Shown piece by piece: positions 25,441-33,154 of a stretch of 48,946 nt of DNA. The stretch is from positions 1 to 48,946 of the forward strand of contig NZ_JAQGLA010000055.1 of assembly GCF_027853915.1 (NCBI RefSeq). Direction: 5' to 3'. Each line of letters starts with the position of its first letter. Within the stretch, counting starts at the first letter, position 1. Source of the DNA: Saccharopolyspora oryzae. Lineage in GTDB: Bacteria > Actinomycetota > Actinomycetes > Mycobacteriales > Pseudonocardiaceae. The translations under genes were made by a program, and so were the position numbers. The notes beneath the pieces are model-generated. The model saw nothing but the letters and a program-made list of their open reading frames with translations, had not been told where the DNA came from and did no database searches.

Positions 25441-26709
25441 TCAGTTCTCATCAACCTTGAACACCGCGGTGCCCACCAGCGACACCACGGCGAGACCCGC
25501 AGCCACCCACGGCACCGCGGAGAGCTGCCCGACCGCGCCCAAACCCTGTGCGAGCATCGGGAAAGTGCCGCCGAACAACGCCACGCCGAGGGTGAACGGC
25601 ACTCCCATGCCCACGACTCGCACCTCGACCGGGAATCCGGTCGAGAGCAGCACGTTGCCCAGCGCGATGGTCGGCGCGACTCCGAACACCAGGTAGAGGG
25701 TCGTCACCGCCCACACCGGGAGCCAGCCGTGCGCGAGGGCCGTCATCAAAGGCACCGTGCACAGCGCCAGCAGCCCCATGCCGATCCGGAACACCCGCAT
25801 GCCGCCGATGCGATCCGCCAGCACGCCGAACGCCGCCATCGCCGCGATCAGCAGGAGCAGGCTGGGGATCATGCTCAGGTTCGAACTCGCAGCGCGGGTG
25901 GCGCCGAGCTGGGCCGCGTACTCCGGCATGTAGGTCGTGCCGAAGTAGAAGCCGACCGTCGTGCCGGTGGTGATCAGGAAGACCGCGACCATGTTCCGCA
26001 GGTGCCCGGACAGCTTCGTCCGCCGCACTTCGCGCCTGCTGGTCCGGAACTCCTCGCTCTCGTCCGCCGCGCTGCGCACCCAGAACGCCAGCACCCCGAG
26101 CACGGCCGCGATGCCGAAACCGATCCGCCAACCGCCGTCGACGACGCCCTGCTCGCCCAGCACGACCAGCAGCACACCGACCACCGCGAAGCAGAGGACG
26201 TTGCCGATGACCACGCCGCAGTAGGACAAGCCGCTGAACAGGAACCGGCGGTTCGGTGGCGCTGTCTCGGTGATGTAGGCGGCGACGCTGGGGGCTTCAC
26301 CGCCCATCGCGACGCCCTGCAGCGCCCGCAGCACCACCAGCAGGACCGGTGCTGCCGCCCCGATCGTCGCCGCCGTCGGCAGCACGGCGATCAGCAGGCT
26401 GCCCAGGCAGATCGTGATCATGCTGACGATCAGCGCGAACCGGCGACCGCGGGCGTCGGCCACCCGGCCCAGCAGGTAGCTGCCCAGCGGACGGACCACG
26501 AAGCTCACCGCGAACCCCGCGTAAGCCGCCAGCAGCTTGGTCAGCTCGTCCTCGCCCGAGAACATCTGCGTGGCGAAGTACGGCGCCAGCACCGCGTAGA
26601 CCGTCCAGTCGAACGACTCGACCACTCCGCCGACCGTTCCGGCGAGCAGTTCTCGACGCCCCTTCTTCGCCACCGGGCGCGCCACCAGGGCGTTGTCCAC
26701 CTGCGCCAC
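25441..26709 (-). CDS. MHS-type MFS transporter, module copy 2
   Basis: 422 residues from GTG 26709, preceded by CGGAGGTGGAT; the longer open frame runs back through the divergent promoter. Twelve hydrophobic segments and the same symporter motifs as copy 1 (GGVVESFDWTVYAVLAPYFA, VVRPLGSYLLGRVADARGRR, LRALQGVAMGGEAPSVAAYI). The loop after helix 6 is basic (EEFRTSRREVRRTKLSGHL) where copy 1 is acidic (EEFESEKQVEEPRPKVREHL). It is followed closely by amidohydrolase 2 and is divergent from Lrp regulator 2 (105 bp). It probably imports the substrate hydrolysed by its partner. Confidence 0.87.
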   Translation of the reverse strand: MAQVDNALVARPVAKKGRRELLAGTVGGVVESFDWTVYAVLAPYFATQMFSGEDELTKLLAAYAGFAVSFVVRPLGSYLLGRVADARGRRFALIVSMITICLGSLLIAVLPTAATIGAAAPVLLVVLRALQGVAMGGEAPSVAAYITETAPPNRRFLFSGLSYCGVVIGNVLCFAVVGVLLVVLGEQGVVDGGWRIGFGIAAVLGVLAFWVRSAADESEEFRTSRREVRRTKLSGHLRNMVAVFLITTGTTVGFYFGTTYMPEYAAQLGATRAASSNLSMIPSLLLLIAAMAAFGVLADRIGGMRVFRIGMGLLALCTVPLMTALAHGWLPVWAVTTLYLVFGVAPTIALGNVLLSTGFPVEVRVVGMGVPFTLGVALFGGTFPMLAQGLGAVGQLSAVPWVAAGLAVVSLVGTAVFKVDEN

Positions 26710-26712
26710 ATC

Positions 26713-26725
26713 CACCTCCGAGGTG
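26713..26725. promoter_or_regulatory. Palindrome in divergent region of module copy 2
   Basis: CACCTCCGAGGTG is identical to 23041-23053 and is followed by the related TTGGTGCGCAGCAG. Its conservation in noncoding DNA of both modules suggests an operator, although it also contains the transporter ribosome site. Confidence 0.5.
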
Positions 26726-26814
26726 CTTTGGTGCGCAGCAGCGTGCGCGCTGATGCTGGTGAAGAGAAGGAATGTGGGAGATAGTGCATGGAAACGTCTT
26801 GAAAGCGGCTGTTC

Positions 26815-27858
26815 ATGCATGACTCTTCACTCGCCCTGGACGAGCTGGACCGCTCGATCCTGCACGCGCTGCAGATCTCGCCCCGCACCTCGTGGGCGGA
26901 GGTGGGCCGGGTGCTCGGCGTTGACGCGGCGACCGTCGGCCGGCGCTGGGAACGGCTGCACACCAACGGCAGCGCGTGGACGACCTGCTACCCGGGGACG
27001 AGACTGGCGGACTCGATCTGCATGGCCTTCATCGAGATCGACGTCCAGGCCGGACAGCAGATGTCGGTGGCCCGAACGCTGGCGACCTACCCGCAGGTGA
27101 TCACAGTCGAGCACATGGCGGGCGGCCGGGACCTGCTGATCACCGTGATGATCCGGAACCTCGGCGCGCTGTCGGAGCTGGTGTCCGGACGCATCTCACC
27201 GCTGCCCGGGGTGGTCCGCACCCGGGCCGCGCTGGGCACCCGGGTGTTCGCCGAAGGCTCCCGGTGGCGACTGCGCAGCCTCACCCCCGCCCAGCAGCGG
27301 CAACTGGCCCGGCCGACCACCGATCAGCCGACCCGGGCCGATCTCGACGAGCACGACCGGCGGCTGGTCACGGCGCTGTCCCACGACGCCCGTGCCTCGG
27401 CGGTCGAGTTGTCGGAGCAGGTCGGCTTGAGCACGCCGAACGTGCGCCGCCGCGTGACGCGCATGGTGCACAACGGCGACATCTCCCTGCGCTGCGAGAT
27501 CGCGCGCGTGCTCACCGAGTGGCCGGTGTCCGCCAGTCTCTGGGCCAGCGTCGCTCCCGGTCAGCTGGACAAGGTCGTGCAAGGGCTGCGCGCCCTGCCC
27601 GAGATCCGCCTGTGCGCCTCGGTGACCGGCCCGCAGAACCTGCTGTTCACGGTGTGGCTGCGCTCGATCGCGGACGTGGCCCGGCTGGAAGCCCTGCTCG
27701 GCGAGAAGATCCCCGAACTCCAGCTCGCCGACCGGGCGGTGGCCCTGCGCCAGGTGAAGCTGATGGGACGTCTCTTCGACGAGGAGGGCTACGCCGCGGA
27801 CACAATCCCGATCAACCCGTGGCTACCACCGGCGGAACTCCCCCGACCCGACGCCTAG
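26815..27858 (+). CDS. Double-domain Lrp/AsnC regulator, module copy 2
   Basis: 347 residues from ATG 26815. Two tandem HTH/AsnC units as in copy 1: LDELDRSILHALQISPRTSW then AEVGRVLGVDAATVGRRWERL, and LDEHDRRLVTALSHDARASA then VELSEQVGLSTPNVRRRVTRM. The effector-type domains include EHMAGGRDLLITVMIRNLGA and TGPQNLLFTVWLRSIADVAR. The segment GTRVFAEGSRWRLRSLTPAQ is nearly identical to copy 1, which supports recent duplication. It is divergent from transporter 2 and probably regulates that operon; cross-regulation between the two copies is possible because the operator-like palindrome is the same. Confidence 0.87.
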   Translation: MHDSSLALDELDRSILHALQISPRTSWAEVGRVLGVDAATVGRRWERLHTNGSAWTTCYPGTRLADSICMAFIEIDVQAGQQMSVARTLATYPQVITVEHMAGGRDLLITVMIRNLGALSELVSGRISPLPGVVRTRAALGTRVFAEGSRWRLRSLTPAQQRQLARPTTDQPTRADLDEHDRRLVTALSHDARASAVELSEQVGLSTPNVRRRVTRMVHNGDISLRCEIARVLTEWPVSASLWASVAPGQLDKVVQGLRALPEIRLCASVTGPQNLLFTVWLRSIADVARLEALLGEKIPELQLADRAVALRQVKLMGRLFDEEGYAADTIPINPWLPPAELPRPDA

Positions 27859-27913
27859 TCCCGCAGCCCATCACCTCAGAACGTCCCCCCGCAGCACTGC
27901 CACGAGTCGGCCC

Positions 27914-28678
27914 TCAGGCCGGCTTCACCACGTGCAGAACACGTTGACCGCGCGGACCCGGGGCGTCGCGGCGGACGTCCAAACCCGCCGCCCGGCATTG
28001 CTCGGCCAGCCATTCCGGGTGCAGCCGCAGCTTGGGGTAGCTGCTCACGGCCAGCTCCCACCCGTCCCCGGAGCGGACGTGCAGGAGGTCGTGGACGAGC
28101 ACAGTGCTGTCGTCGACGTAGTCGAGGAAGCAGGTGAGGATCCGGTCCGGCGCGCTGCGGACCGGGATGAAGCGATCAGGCCCGACCAGCTCCCCCGTCA
28201 GATCCCGGTAGGTGGCGACGAACTGACCGCCGGGCCGGAGCGCGCGGGCGATGTCGCCGACCAGGTCCGACACGTCCGCCTCGGCGGGCAGGTGCGGCAA
28301 GGTGTCGCCCATGCACACGATCGCTGCGGCCGCGCCGGGTTCGACGACCTGGGGAAGGGCCGATCGGATGTCGTCGTGCACCGGCCGAACGACGTGACCC
28401 GAGTCCAGCTCCGCCGCACGCGCGCTGAGCTCGTCGAGCAGAGCGGCGCTGGTATCCACCGCGATCACCGGGGCGAAACCGAGCCGGGCCAGCGCCAGGG
28501 CCTGAGCGCCGGACCCGCACCCCAGGTCCACCGCGATGGCGTCGTCGGAATCCCCGCGAACACCGAGTTCGCGGAGGAGCTCCAGTTGCGCCGAGGCGAC
28601 GGCGTGGATGTCGCCGCCGAGCATCCAGGTGTAGTGCTCGGCGAGGAGGCGATCGTAGTGGTCGGCGGCGGTGGTCAC
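27914..28678 (-). CDS. SAM-dependent class I methyltransferase
   Basis: 254 residues with a Rossmann-type SAM fold: motif I AVDLGCGSGAQALALARLGF (about 49-68), an acidic residue at the end of strand 2 (PVIAVDTS), HDDIRSALP, and ARALRPGGQFVATYRDLTGE as post-motif III. Residues 1-35 (HYDRLLAEHYTWMLGGDI) form the usual N-terminal cap for small-molecule methyltransferases. Its start overlaps the end of the DUF2000 gene by 4 nt, so the two are translationally coupled. The acceptor substrate is unknown. Confidence 0.82.
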   Translation of the reverse strand: MTTAADHYDRLLAEHYTWMLGGDIHAVASAQLELLRELGVRGDSDDAIAVDLGCGSGAQALALARLGFAPVIAVDTSAALLDELSARAAELDSGHVVRPVHDDIRSALPQVVEPGAAAAIVCMGDTLPHLPAEADVSDLVGDIARALRPGGQFVATYRDLTGELVGPDRFIPVRSAPDRILTCFLDYVDDSTVLVHDLLHVRSGDGWELAVSSYPKLRLHPEWLAEQCRAAGLDVRRDAPGPRGQRVLHVVKPA

Positions 28679-29112
28679 GCGGCGTCCCCCCGGTGATCGC
28701 TTCCCAGCAGCGGCAGTCGTTTGGTCAGTCCCGTCACCCTGTTCCGCGGACCGAAGATCGCCACCGCGACCTGGTCGACGTCACCGCTCGGAGTCCCGGA
28801 CAGCACTCGCAGGTAGTCGTCGTAATCCCGGGCGCGGCGGGCGGTCTCGTTAAACCCCACGACGGTCAGCTCCTCCCGCTCCCGGGCCCGGTCGTGCAGA
28901 TCGCGCAACTGGTCGGCATCGGCCACCAGCACCGGGACCGGGTTCGGGTTCAGCCCGGCGTGCACTCCGCCGGATGCGTCCGCGCCGTCCTCGCCGAGCA
29001 GGTGCGGCAAGCGCCCACCCATGCTCAACCCCACGACCACGGCGGCGTTCACCGCTGCGTTCGCCTCCAGATCCGACCGGACGACGAGCACCAGTTTGGT
29101 CGGTAGTGCCAC
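28675..29112 (-). CDS. DUF2000 family protein
   Basis: 145 residues. The opening KLVLVVRSDLEANAAVNAAV and the central VPVLVADADQLRDLHDRARE fit the DUF2000 family, which has a peptidyl-tRNA hydrolase II-like fold and no proven function. It overlaps the methyltransferase start and is divergent from an Lrp regulator (90 bp between), the usual layout for an Lrp-controlled operon. The C-terminal GPRNRVTGLTKRLPLLGSDH is basic and may be specific to this lineage. Confidence 0.75.
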   Translation of the reverse strand: MALPTKLVLVVRSDLEANAAVNAAVVVGLSMGGRLPHLLGEDGADASGGVHAGLNPNPVPVLVADADQLRDLHDRAREREELTVVGFNETARRARDYDDYLRVLSGTPSGDVDQVAVAIFGPRNRVTGLTKRLPLLGSDHRGDAA

Positions 29113-29130
29113 TTGCTTCCTCCGAACGTT

Positions 29131-29194
29131 CGATCGTTGCTACCTGCTCAAAATTAGCCATTTGCACGGGTTTTGACGCCGTAGTCCGATCGTT
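29131..29194. promoter_or_regulatory. Direct repeats in the DUF2000/lrp divergent promoter
   Basis: CGATCGTT occurs at 29131-29138, just after the palindrome CGAACGTTCG, and again at 29187-29194 as CGATCGTTCGG. This pair in a 90-bp divergent region could bind the adjacent Lrp. Confidence 0.4.
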
Positions 29195-29202
29195 CGGCTG
29201 AA

Positions 29203-29679
29203 ATGGATGGCAAGATGCCGTCCGTGGATGAACTTGATTCGGCGATCATCGGGGAACTCCAGACGGATGCGCGGCAGTCCAACCGCGAACTCGCCCGGAA
29301 GCTCGGGATAGCTCCCTCGACCTGCCTCGAACGGGTCCGCAGCCTCACCCGGCGCGGGGTGATCCGCGGCTACCACGCCGACATCGACCTGAAAGCGCTC
29401 AACCGCGGCGTGCAGGCGTTCATCTCCGTCCAGGTGCGCCCGCTCAGCCGGAACGTCATCGACGCCTTCAAAGCCGCCGTCGGCGAGATGCCCGAAGTGC
29501 TGGCGGTGTTCGTGCTCGCCGGTGGCGACGACTTCCTCCTGCACGTCGCGGTCCAGGACCTCGACCGGCTGCACTCGTTCCTCGTCGACCGGTTGAGCAA
29601 GCGCCGCGAGATCGTCAGCTTCCGCAGCTCCGTGATCTACCAGCGCGAGCAGAACAACGTGCTCAGCCCCCTGCCCTAG
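29203..29679 (+). CDS. Lrp/AsnC family transcriptional regulator
   Basis: 158 residues, single-domain Lrp size. HTH: LDSAIIGELQTDARQSNREL, ARKLGIAPSTCLERVRSLTR (about 9-48). The AsnC/RAM domain includes GVQAFISVQVRPLSRNVIDA, FVLAGGDDFLLHVAVQDLDR and FRSSVIYQREQN. It is divergent from the DUF2000-methyltransferase operon, its likely target, and autoregulation is usual for the family. Its stop codon overlaps that of the convergent PucR-type gene by 4 nt (CTAG). Confidence 0.88.
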   Translation: MDGKMPSVDELDSAIIGELQTDARQSNRELARKLGIAPSTCLERVRSLTRRGVIRGYHADIDLKALNRGVQAFISVQVRPLSRNVIDAFKAAVGEMPEVLAVFVLAGGDDFLLHVAVQDLDRLHSFLVDRLSKRREIVSFRSSVIYQREQNNVLSPLP

Positions 29680-30884
29680 TCCCGCAGGCCGTCGCGGAGG
29701 CGGAGGGCCGAGAGGGCGAGGGACAGGGAAACGTAGGCCGTTCGGCCGTGCAGGGACATGCCGATCAGCGACGTGATGCGGTGCAGGCGGTTCAGGACCG
29801 TGTTGCGGTGGCAGTGCAGGCGGACCGCCGCGTTGGCCGTCGAGCAGTTCTCCTCAAGCCACGCCGCCAGGGTCTCCAGCAGCATGTCCCGCTCCCGCAC
29901 CGGCAGCTCCAGCACGGGGCCCAGCTGGGACTCCAGCAGGCGCTGCGCCAGGTCCGGCGACTGCACCAGCAGCGCCTCCGGGAACCGCTCCTCCAGGGTC
30001 ACCAGCTCCGAGGTGCCGTAGGAGGACGTCCCCAGCGTGGTCAGCGCGAGCTGGTGGGCCAGGCCCACCTCGGCCAGCCCCCGCACCGTCGGCGACACCG
30101 CGACCCGGCCGCGCGCCATCGGGCGCAGCGCGTCCAGCACCAGTTCCTTGTGCCGCTGCTCGAGCGCGACCAAGCCGACCAGCGAGTCGGCCCGCACCTG
30201 CCACACCGATCGGACGTGCAGCGCGCTCAGCACGTCCTGCTGCCCGCGCAGCGCGAACCCGCTCTCGTCGATCATCTCCGCGACGATCACCAAGTAGGCG
30301 CCGCCGGTGGGCAGGTCCAGCTCCTTGGCGGTGCGCTGCGCGAAGGCGATGTCGCGCGCGCGACCGGCGAGCAGGTCCTCCACCAGGGCGTGCCGGCGCT
30401 GGTCGTCGCGGCGCACCCGCTCCAGCTCGGTGTTGCGGTAGGACGTGGACAGCGTCGAGGACAGGCCGTCGATCACCGTCCATATCGAGGTCGCCACGCC
30501 CAGCATCGCGTCCGGATCCGCACCGTCCTGGTGGGCCTGGTCGACCAGCGACTCCCAGACGATCCGGCCGCCGAGCCGGAAGGTCCGCAGCATCACCTCC
30601 AGCGGCACGCCCTGCTCGGCGCGGCGGCGGCCGATCGCGGCGGCCACGTCGTCACCGTCCGGACCGGCGACCGCACCGCTGAGGATGTGCAGGATGCGTT
30701 CCAGGTACTTGCGGCAGCCCTCCCACAGATCTTCCTTCGGGACCGGGCTGTAGTCGGTCCACTCGGGGTTGTCGGTGAAGATGGCGCCCATCAGCCGCTC
30801 GGTCAGCCTGGGCAAGTCCTGGAGCCGCGCTCCGGCCAGCGCGTGCGTGACATCGGCGGCCTTCTCGGCAGGATCAACTACCAC
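29676..30884 (-). CDS. PucR/CdaR-type helix-turn-helix regulator
   Basis: 402 residues. The N-terminal half (1-165) resembles the RsbRD-like sensor region common in actinobacterial PucR proteins. The middle has a GGDEF-like, degenerate segment (GGAYLVIVAEMIDESGFALR). The C-terminal PucR-type HTH is clear: LAAWLEENCSTANAAVRLHC, then HRNTVLNRLHRITSLIG (about 340-380). It acts as a cytoplasmic DNA-binding regulator with an unknown signal. Its targets are not obvious: upstream lie palindromic repeats and then the thioesterase gene on the same strand. Confidence 0.83.
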   Translation of the reverse strand: MVVDPAEKAADVTHALAGARLQDLPRLTERLMGAIFTDNPEWTDYSPVPKEDLWEGCRKYLERILHILSGAVAGPDGDDVAAAIGRRRAEQGVPLEVMLRTFRLGGRIVWESLVDQAHQDGADPDAMLGVATSIWTVIDGLSSTLSTSYRNTELERVRRDDQRRHALVEDLLAGRARDIAFAQRTAKELDLPTGGAYLVIVAEMIDESGFALRGQQDVLSALHVRSVWQVRADSLVGLVALEQRHKELVLDALRPMARGRVAVSPTVRGLAEVGLAHQLALTTLGTSSYGTSELVTLEERFPEALLVQSPDLAQRLLESQLGPVLELPVRERDMLLETLAAWLEENCSTANAAVRLHCHRNTVLNRLHRITSLIGMSLHGRTAYVSLSLALSALRLRDGLRD

Positions 30885-30907
30885 ACCTGGAACGATACCG
30901 CCCGGAA

Positions 30908-31068
30908 CCAGCCCCTCCGGCCCGCAGTTTCAACGAGGTTCTTCCATCCTCGTCCCGCGTAGCGGTGCGGGCCATGCCTCGCGGTCGCAGGCCAGGCAGA
31001 ACGAAAAGGCTCAATTGAAACTGCAGATCCCAGCCCCTCCGGCCCGCAGTTTCAATTGAAACTGCGGG
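30908..31068. repeat. B-type palindrome array with an interrupted copy
   Basis: A 25-nt unit reading CAGCCCCTCCGGCCCGCAGT then TTCAA occurs at 30909 and 31031. In the second copy it continues into an intact palindrome (GCAGTTTCAATTGAAACTGC, 31046-31065). In the first, the palindrome is split: GCAGTTTCAA ends at 30933, and TCAATTGAAACTGC resumes only at 31011-31024, after about 80 bp. TCAA flanks the insert on both sides. Confidence 0.75.
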
Positions 31069-31075
31069 CCCCGGC

Positions 31076-31924
31076 TCAGCGCTGGATGCGCAGGAGGCCC
31101 TCCTGGGCGACTGTTGCGACGTGCCGGCCGGAACGGTCGAAGACGTTGCCGCGTCCAAGAACCCGGCCGCCCGCCGCCACCGGGCAGTCCTGGTCGTAGA
31201 GCAGCCACTCATCGGCTCGGAGGTCCTCGTGGAACCACATCGCGTGATCCAGGCTGGCCAGCTGAACCCCCGTCGCGTGCCGGTCGACGCCGTGCAGCAG
31301 GAACACCGGCTCCAGCAACGTCATGTCCGAGGCGTAGGCCAGTGCGCAGGCGTGCAGCAGGGGCTCGTCCGGCAGCTTCTCCGGAGCCCGCATCCACACC
31401 AGGTGGCGGGAGGCTTCGCCGGGCTCGACCGGCGGCGGGTACGGGGTCCGGTCGACGTGGCGCAGCTCGATCGCCCTCGGCAGGCGCCACCAGTCCGGGA
31501 TCGGCACGTCGGAGTCGGCGAAGCGCTCGTGCAGCGGCAGCAGCTCCTCGGGCGCGGTCGCGGGCGGGAAGTCGGCCTGGTGCCGCAATCCGTCGCGGCC
31601 CCGCTGGAAGGACACCAGCGCGGTGAACACCTCCACCCCGTCCTGACCGGCGACCACCCGGCGCGACGAGGTCGCCCCGCCGTCCCGGATCCGGTCCACC
31701 GCGTACTCGATCGGACGGGTCGGGTCGGCAGCCCGCACGAACAGCGCGTGCATCGAGTGCACCGGCCGGTCCGCGGGCACCGTGCGACCTGCGGCGGCGA
31801 TCGACTGGGCCAGCAGCAGACCGCCGAAGGTGCGGTGCTCGGGCAGCGGCTGGGTGCTGCCCAGGAACCGGTCGGCGCCCCGCTCGGCGAGGTCGAGCAG
31901 GTCCAGCAGGTGAGGAACGTCCAT
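31076..31924 (-). CDS. tesB: Acyl-CoA thioesterase II
   Basis: 282 residues from ATG 31924; four extra upstream codons are also open. Two hot-dog domains of the TesB family: the N-terminal half has FGGLLLAQSIAAAGRTVPAD and HSMHALFVRAADPTRPIEY, and the C-terminal half has ASLDHAMWFHEDLRADEWLL followed by GRGNVFDRSGRHVATVAQEG. It hydrolyses acyl-CoA to free acid and CoA in the cytoplasm. It is divergent from a GntR-family regulator of the fatty-acid or carboxylate type, 119 bp away, a possible regulatory pair. Confidence 0.9.
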   Translation of the reverse strand: MDVPHLLDLLDLAERGADRFLGSTQPLPEHRTFGGLLLAQSIAAAGRTVPADRPVHSMHALFVRAADPTRPIEYAVDRIRDGGATSSRRVVAGQDGVEVFTALVSFQRGRDGLRHQADFPPATAPEELLPLHERFADSDVPIPDWWRLPRAIELRHVDRTPYPPPVEPGEASRHLVWMRAPEKLPDEPLLHACALAYASDMTLLEPVFLLHGVDRHATGVQLASLDHAMWFHEDLRADEWLLYDQDCPVAAGGRVLGRGNVFDRSGRHVATVAQEGLLRIQR

Positions 31925-32043
31925 GACCAGAACCAACTACTCCCGACAGGTGGTATCAAGTTGCCCGTGACAGGCGACACAACCTCCGACGCGCGGTCCG
32001 CCGCGACGTCCCCGACCGGCGCTGCGCGGGAGGCGTCCGAGCG

Positions 32044-32778
32044 GTGATCAACGCGGCGATGCGCGCCCAGTCCCCGCGGCTGCCGGACGAGCTGGCCGGC
32101 CGGCTGCGCGAGTGGATCATGACCGGCCGGCTCCGGGCTGGCGATCACCTGCACCTGGAACGGCTCGCCGAGAACCTCGGCGTCAGCGTCACGCCGGTGC
32201 GCGAAGCGCTGCTCGCGTTGCGCGGCGAGGGATTCGTGTACCTGGAGCCGCGGCGCGGGTTCACGGTGGCGCCGCTGAGCCGCCACGACTTCACCGACGC
32301 CCACCAGCTGCAGGCCGGCCTCTCCGGGGAGCTGGCCGCCCGCGCCGCGCAGCGGATCGAGGCCGAGCAGCTCGCCGAACTCGCCGAGCTGGTGGAGGAG
32401 ATACGGCTGACGGCGCGGTTCGCGCTGGCCGACGTCGGCGGTCTGGTCAGCCGGTTCCACGCGGAGCTGTGGCGGATCGCGGAATCACCGAAGCTGTCGT
32501 GGTTCCTGGGGATCGCGGTGCGCTACGCGCCTCAGCACGTCGCCGCGTCGGTGCCCGGCTGGCGCGAGATGGCGGTCACCGACCACGAGGCGCTGCTGAT
32601 CGCTCTGCAGCAGCACAACCCGATCGACGCGCGCGCCACGATGCACAAGCACGTGGCCCACACCGGAGAGTTGCTGATCCACCACCTGCAGCAACTGGGG
32701 CTGTGGTCGTCAGGCTCGGAGAGCACCTCTCACCAGGGAGTTCCGCATCACACCGGGAACAATGACTCTGGTGGCTAA
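32044..32778 (+). CDS. GntR-family regulator with FCD domain
   Basis: 244 residues from GTG 32044. The winged HTH (LAGRLREWIMTGRLRAGDHL, ERLAENLGVSVTPVREALLA, about 16-60) is followed by an all-helical FCD ligand domain (FTDAHQLQAGLSGELAARAA; metal/ligand residues such as FHAELWRIAE and DHEALLIALQQHNP). FadR-subfamily proteins sense carboxylates. The ending after residue 225 (SGSESTSHQGVPHHTGNN) is polar and probably disordered. It is divergent from tesB, its likely target. Confidence 0.87.
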   Translation: MINAAMRAQSPRLPDELAGRLREWIMTGRLRAGDHLHLERLAENLGVSVTPVREALLALRGEGFVYLEPRRGFTVAPLSRHDFTDAHQLQAGLSGELAARAAQRIEAEQLAELAELVEEIRLTARFALADVGGLVSRFHAELWRIAESPKLSWFLGIAVRYAPQHVAASVPGWREMAVTDHEALLIALQQHNPIDARATMHKHVAHTGELLIHHLQQLGLWSSGSESTSHQGVPHHTGNNDSGG

Positions 32779-32877
32779 CGTTGTCGCCCCCAGTGGCGAC
32801 ATCCGGGGTGAGACACCCGTTCGAGGTGTCGTCGAAACCCACCTCATCCCTGCGCAAGAAAGTTGGGGGCCCACGCC
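32779..32877. other. Structured gap between gntR and the small membrane peptide
   Basis: TGTCGCC (32782-32788) pairs with GGCGACA (32795-32801), a 7-bp stem with a 6-nt loop directly after the gntR stop, probably its terminator. GACACC and GGTGTC then form a second, weaker stem near 32812-32829. Confidence 0.45.
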
Positions 32878-33033
32878 ATGCAGAGCAACAGCCGCACGAT
32901 CGTGTCGGTTGTCGGAACGTTGATGATGGTCGTCACGACCGTCCTGCTCGCGACGTGGAGCCCCAATCCCGGGGAAACTCAAATGCCGGTACAACCGGCG
33001 GCCAACGGCACCGCGATCGAGATCTCGCGCTGA
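32878..33033 (+). CDS. 51-residue single-pass membrane or secreted peptide
   Basis: A short frame from ATG 32878 to TGA 33033, with a G-rich ribosome site (GGGGG about 8 nt upstream). Basic polar start (MQSNSRTIVS), a hydrophobic helix around 8-27 (VVGTLMMVVTTVLLATW) and a polar tail (SPNPGETQMPVQPAANG). It fits a small membrane protein or a signal peptide with a short secreted tail. Not recognised. It is isolated between gntR and a repeat, so the coding call rests on composition, start context and topology only. Confidence 0.45.
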   Translation: MQSNSRTIVSVVGTLMMVVTTVLLATWSPNPGETQMPVQPAANGTAIEISR

Positions 33034-33092
33034 CACAAGGCTTTTCGAGCCTCCTCGACAGCGGAACCCCAGCGCCGGCTCCCCCGGTGCGA

Positions 33093-33138
33093 CGCAAATT
33101 CCATTGAAATCGAACCTCCGATTTCAATGGAATTTGCG
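33093..33138. repeat. A-type palindrome with swapped core
   Basis: CGCAAATTCCATTGAAATCG (33093-33112) pairs perfectly with 33119-33138, a 20-bp stem with a 6-nt loop. It matches palindrome A of the composite repeats, but the 10-bp core TTCCATTGAA replaces its reverse complement TTCAATGGAA in both arms, so pairing is kept. Confidence 0.8.
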
Positions 33139-33154
33139 GATCTCGGTGTTCGGG

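Noticed and set aside
30908..31068. Complete insertion sequence within the split palindrome
   Set aside because: The insert is only about 80 bp, with no transposase and no clear terminal inverted repeats.
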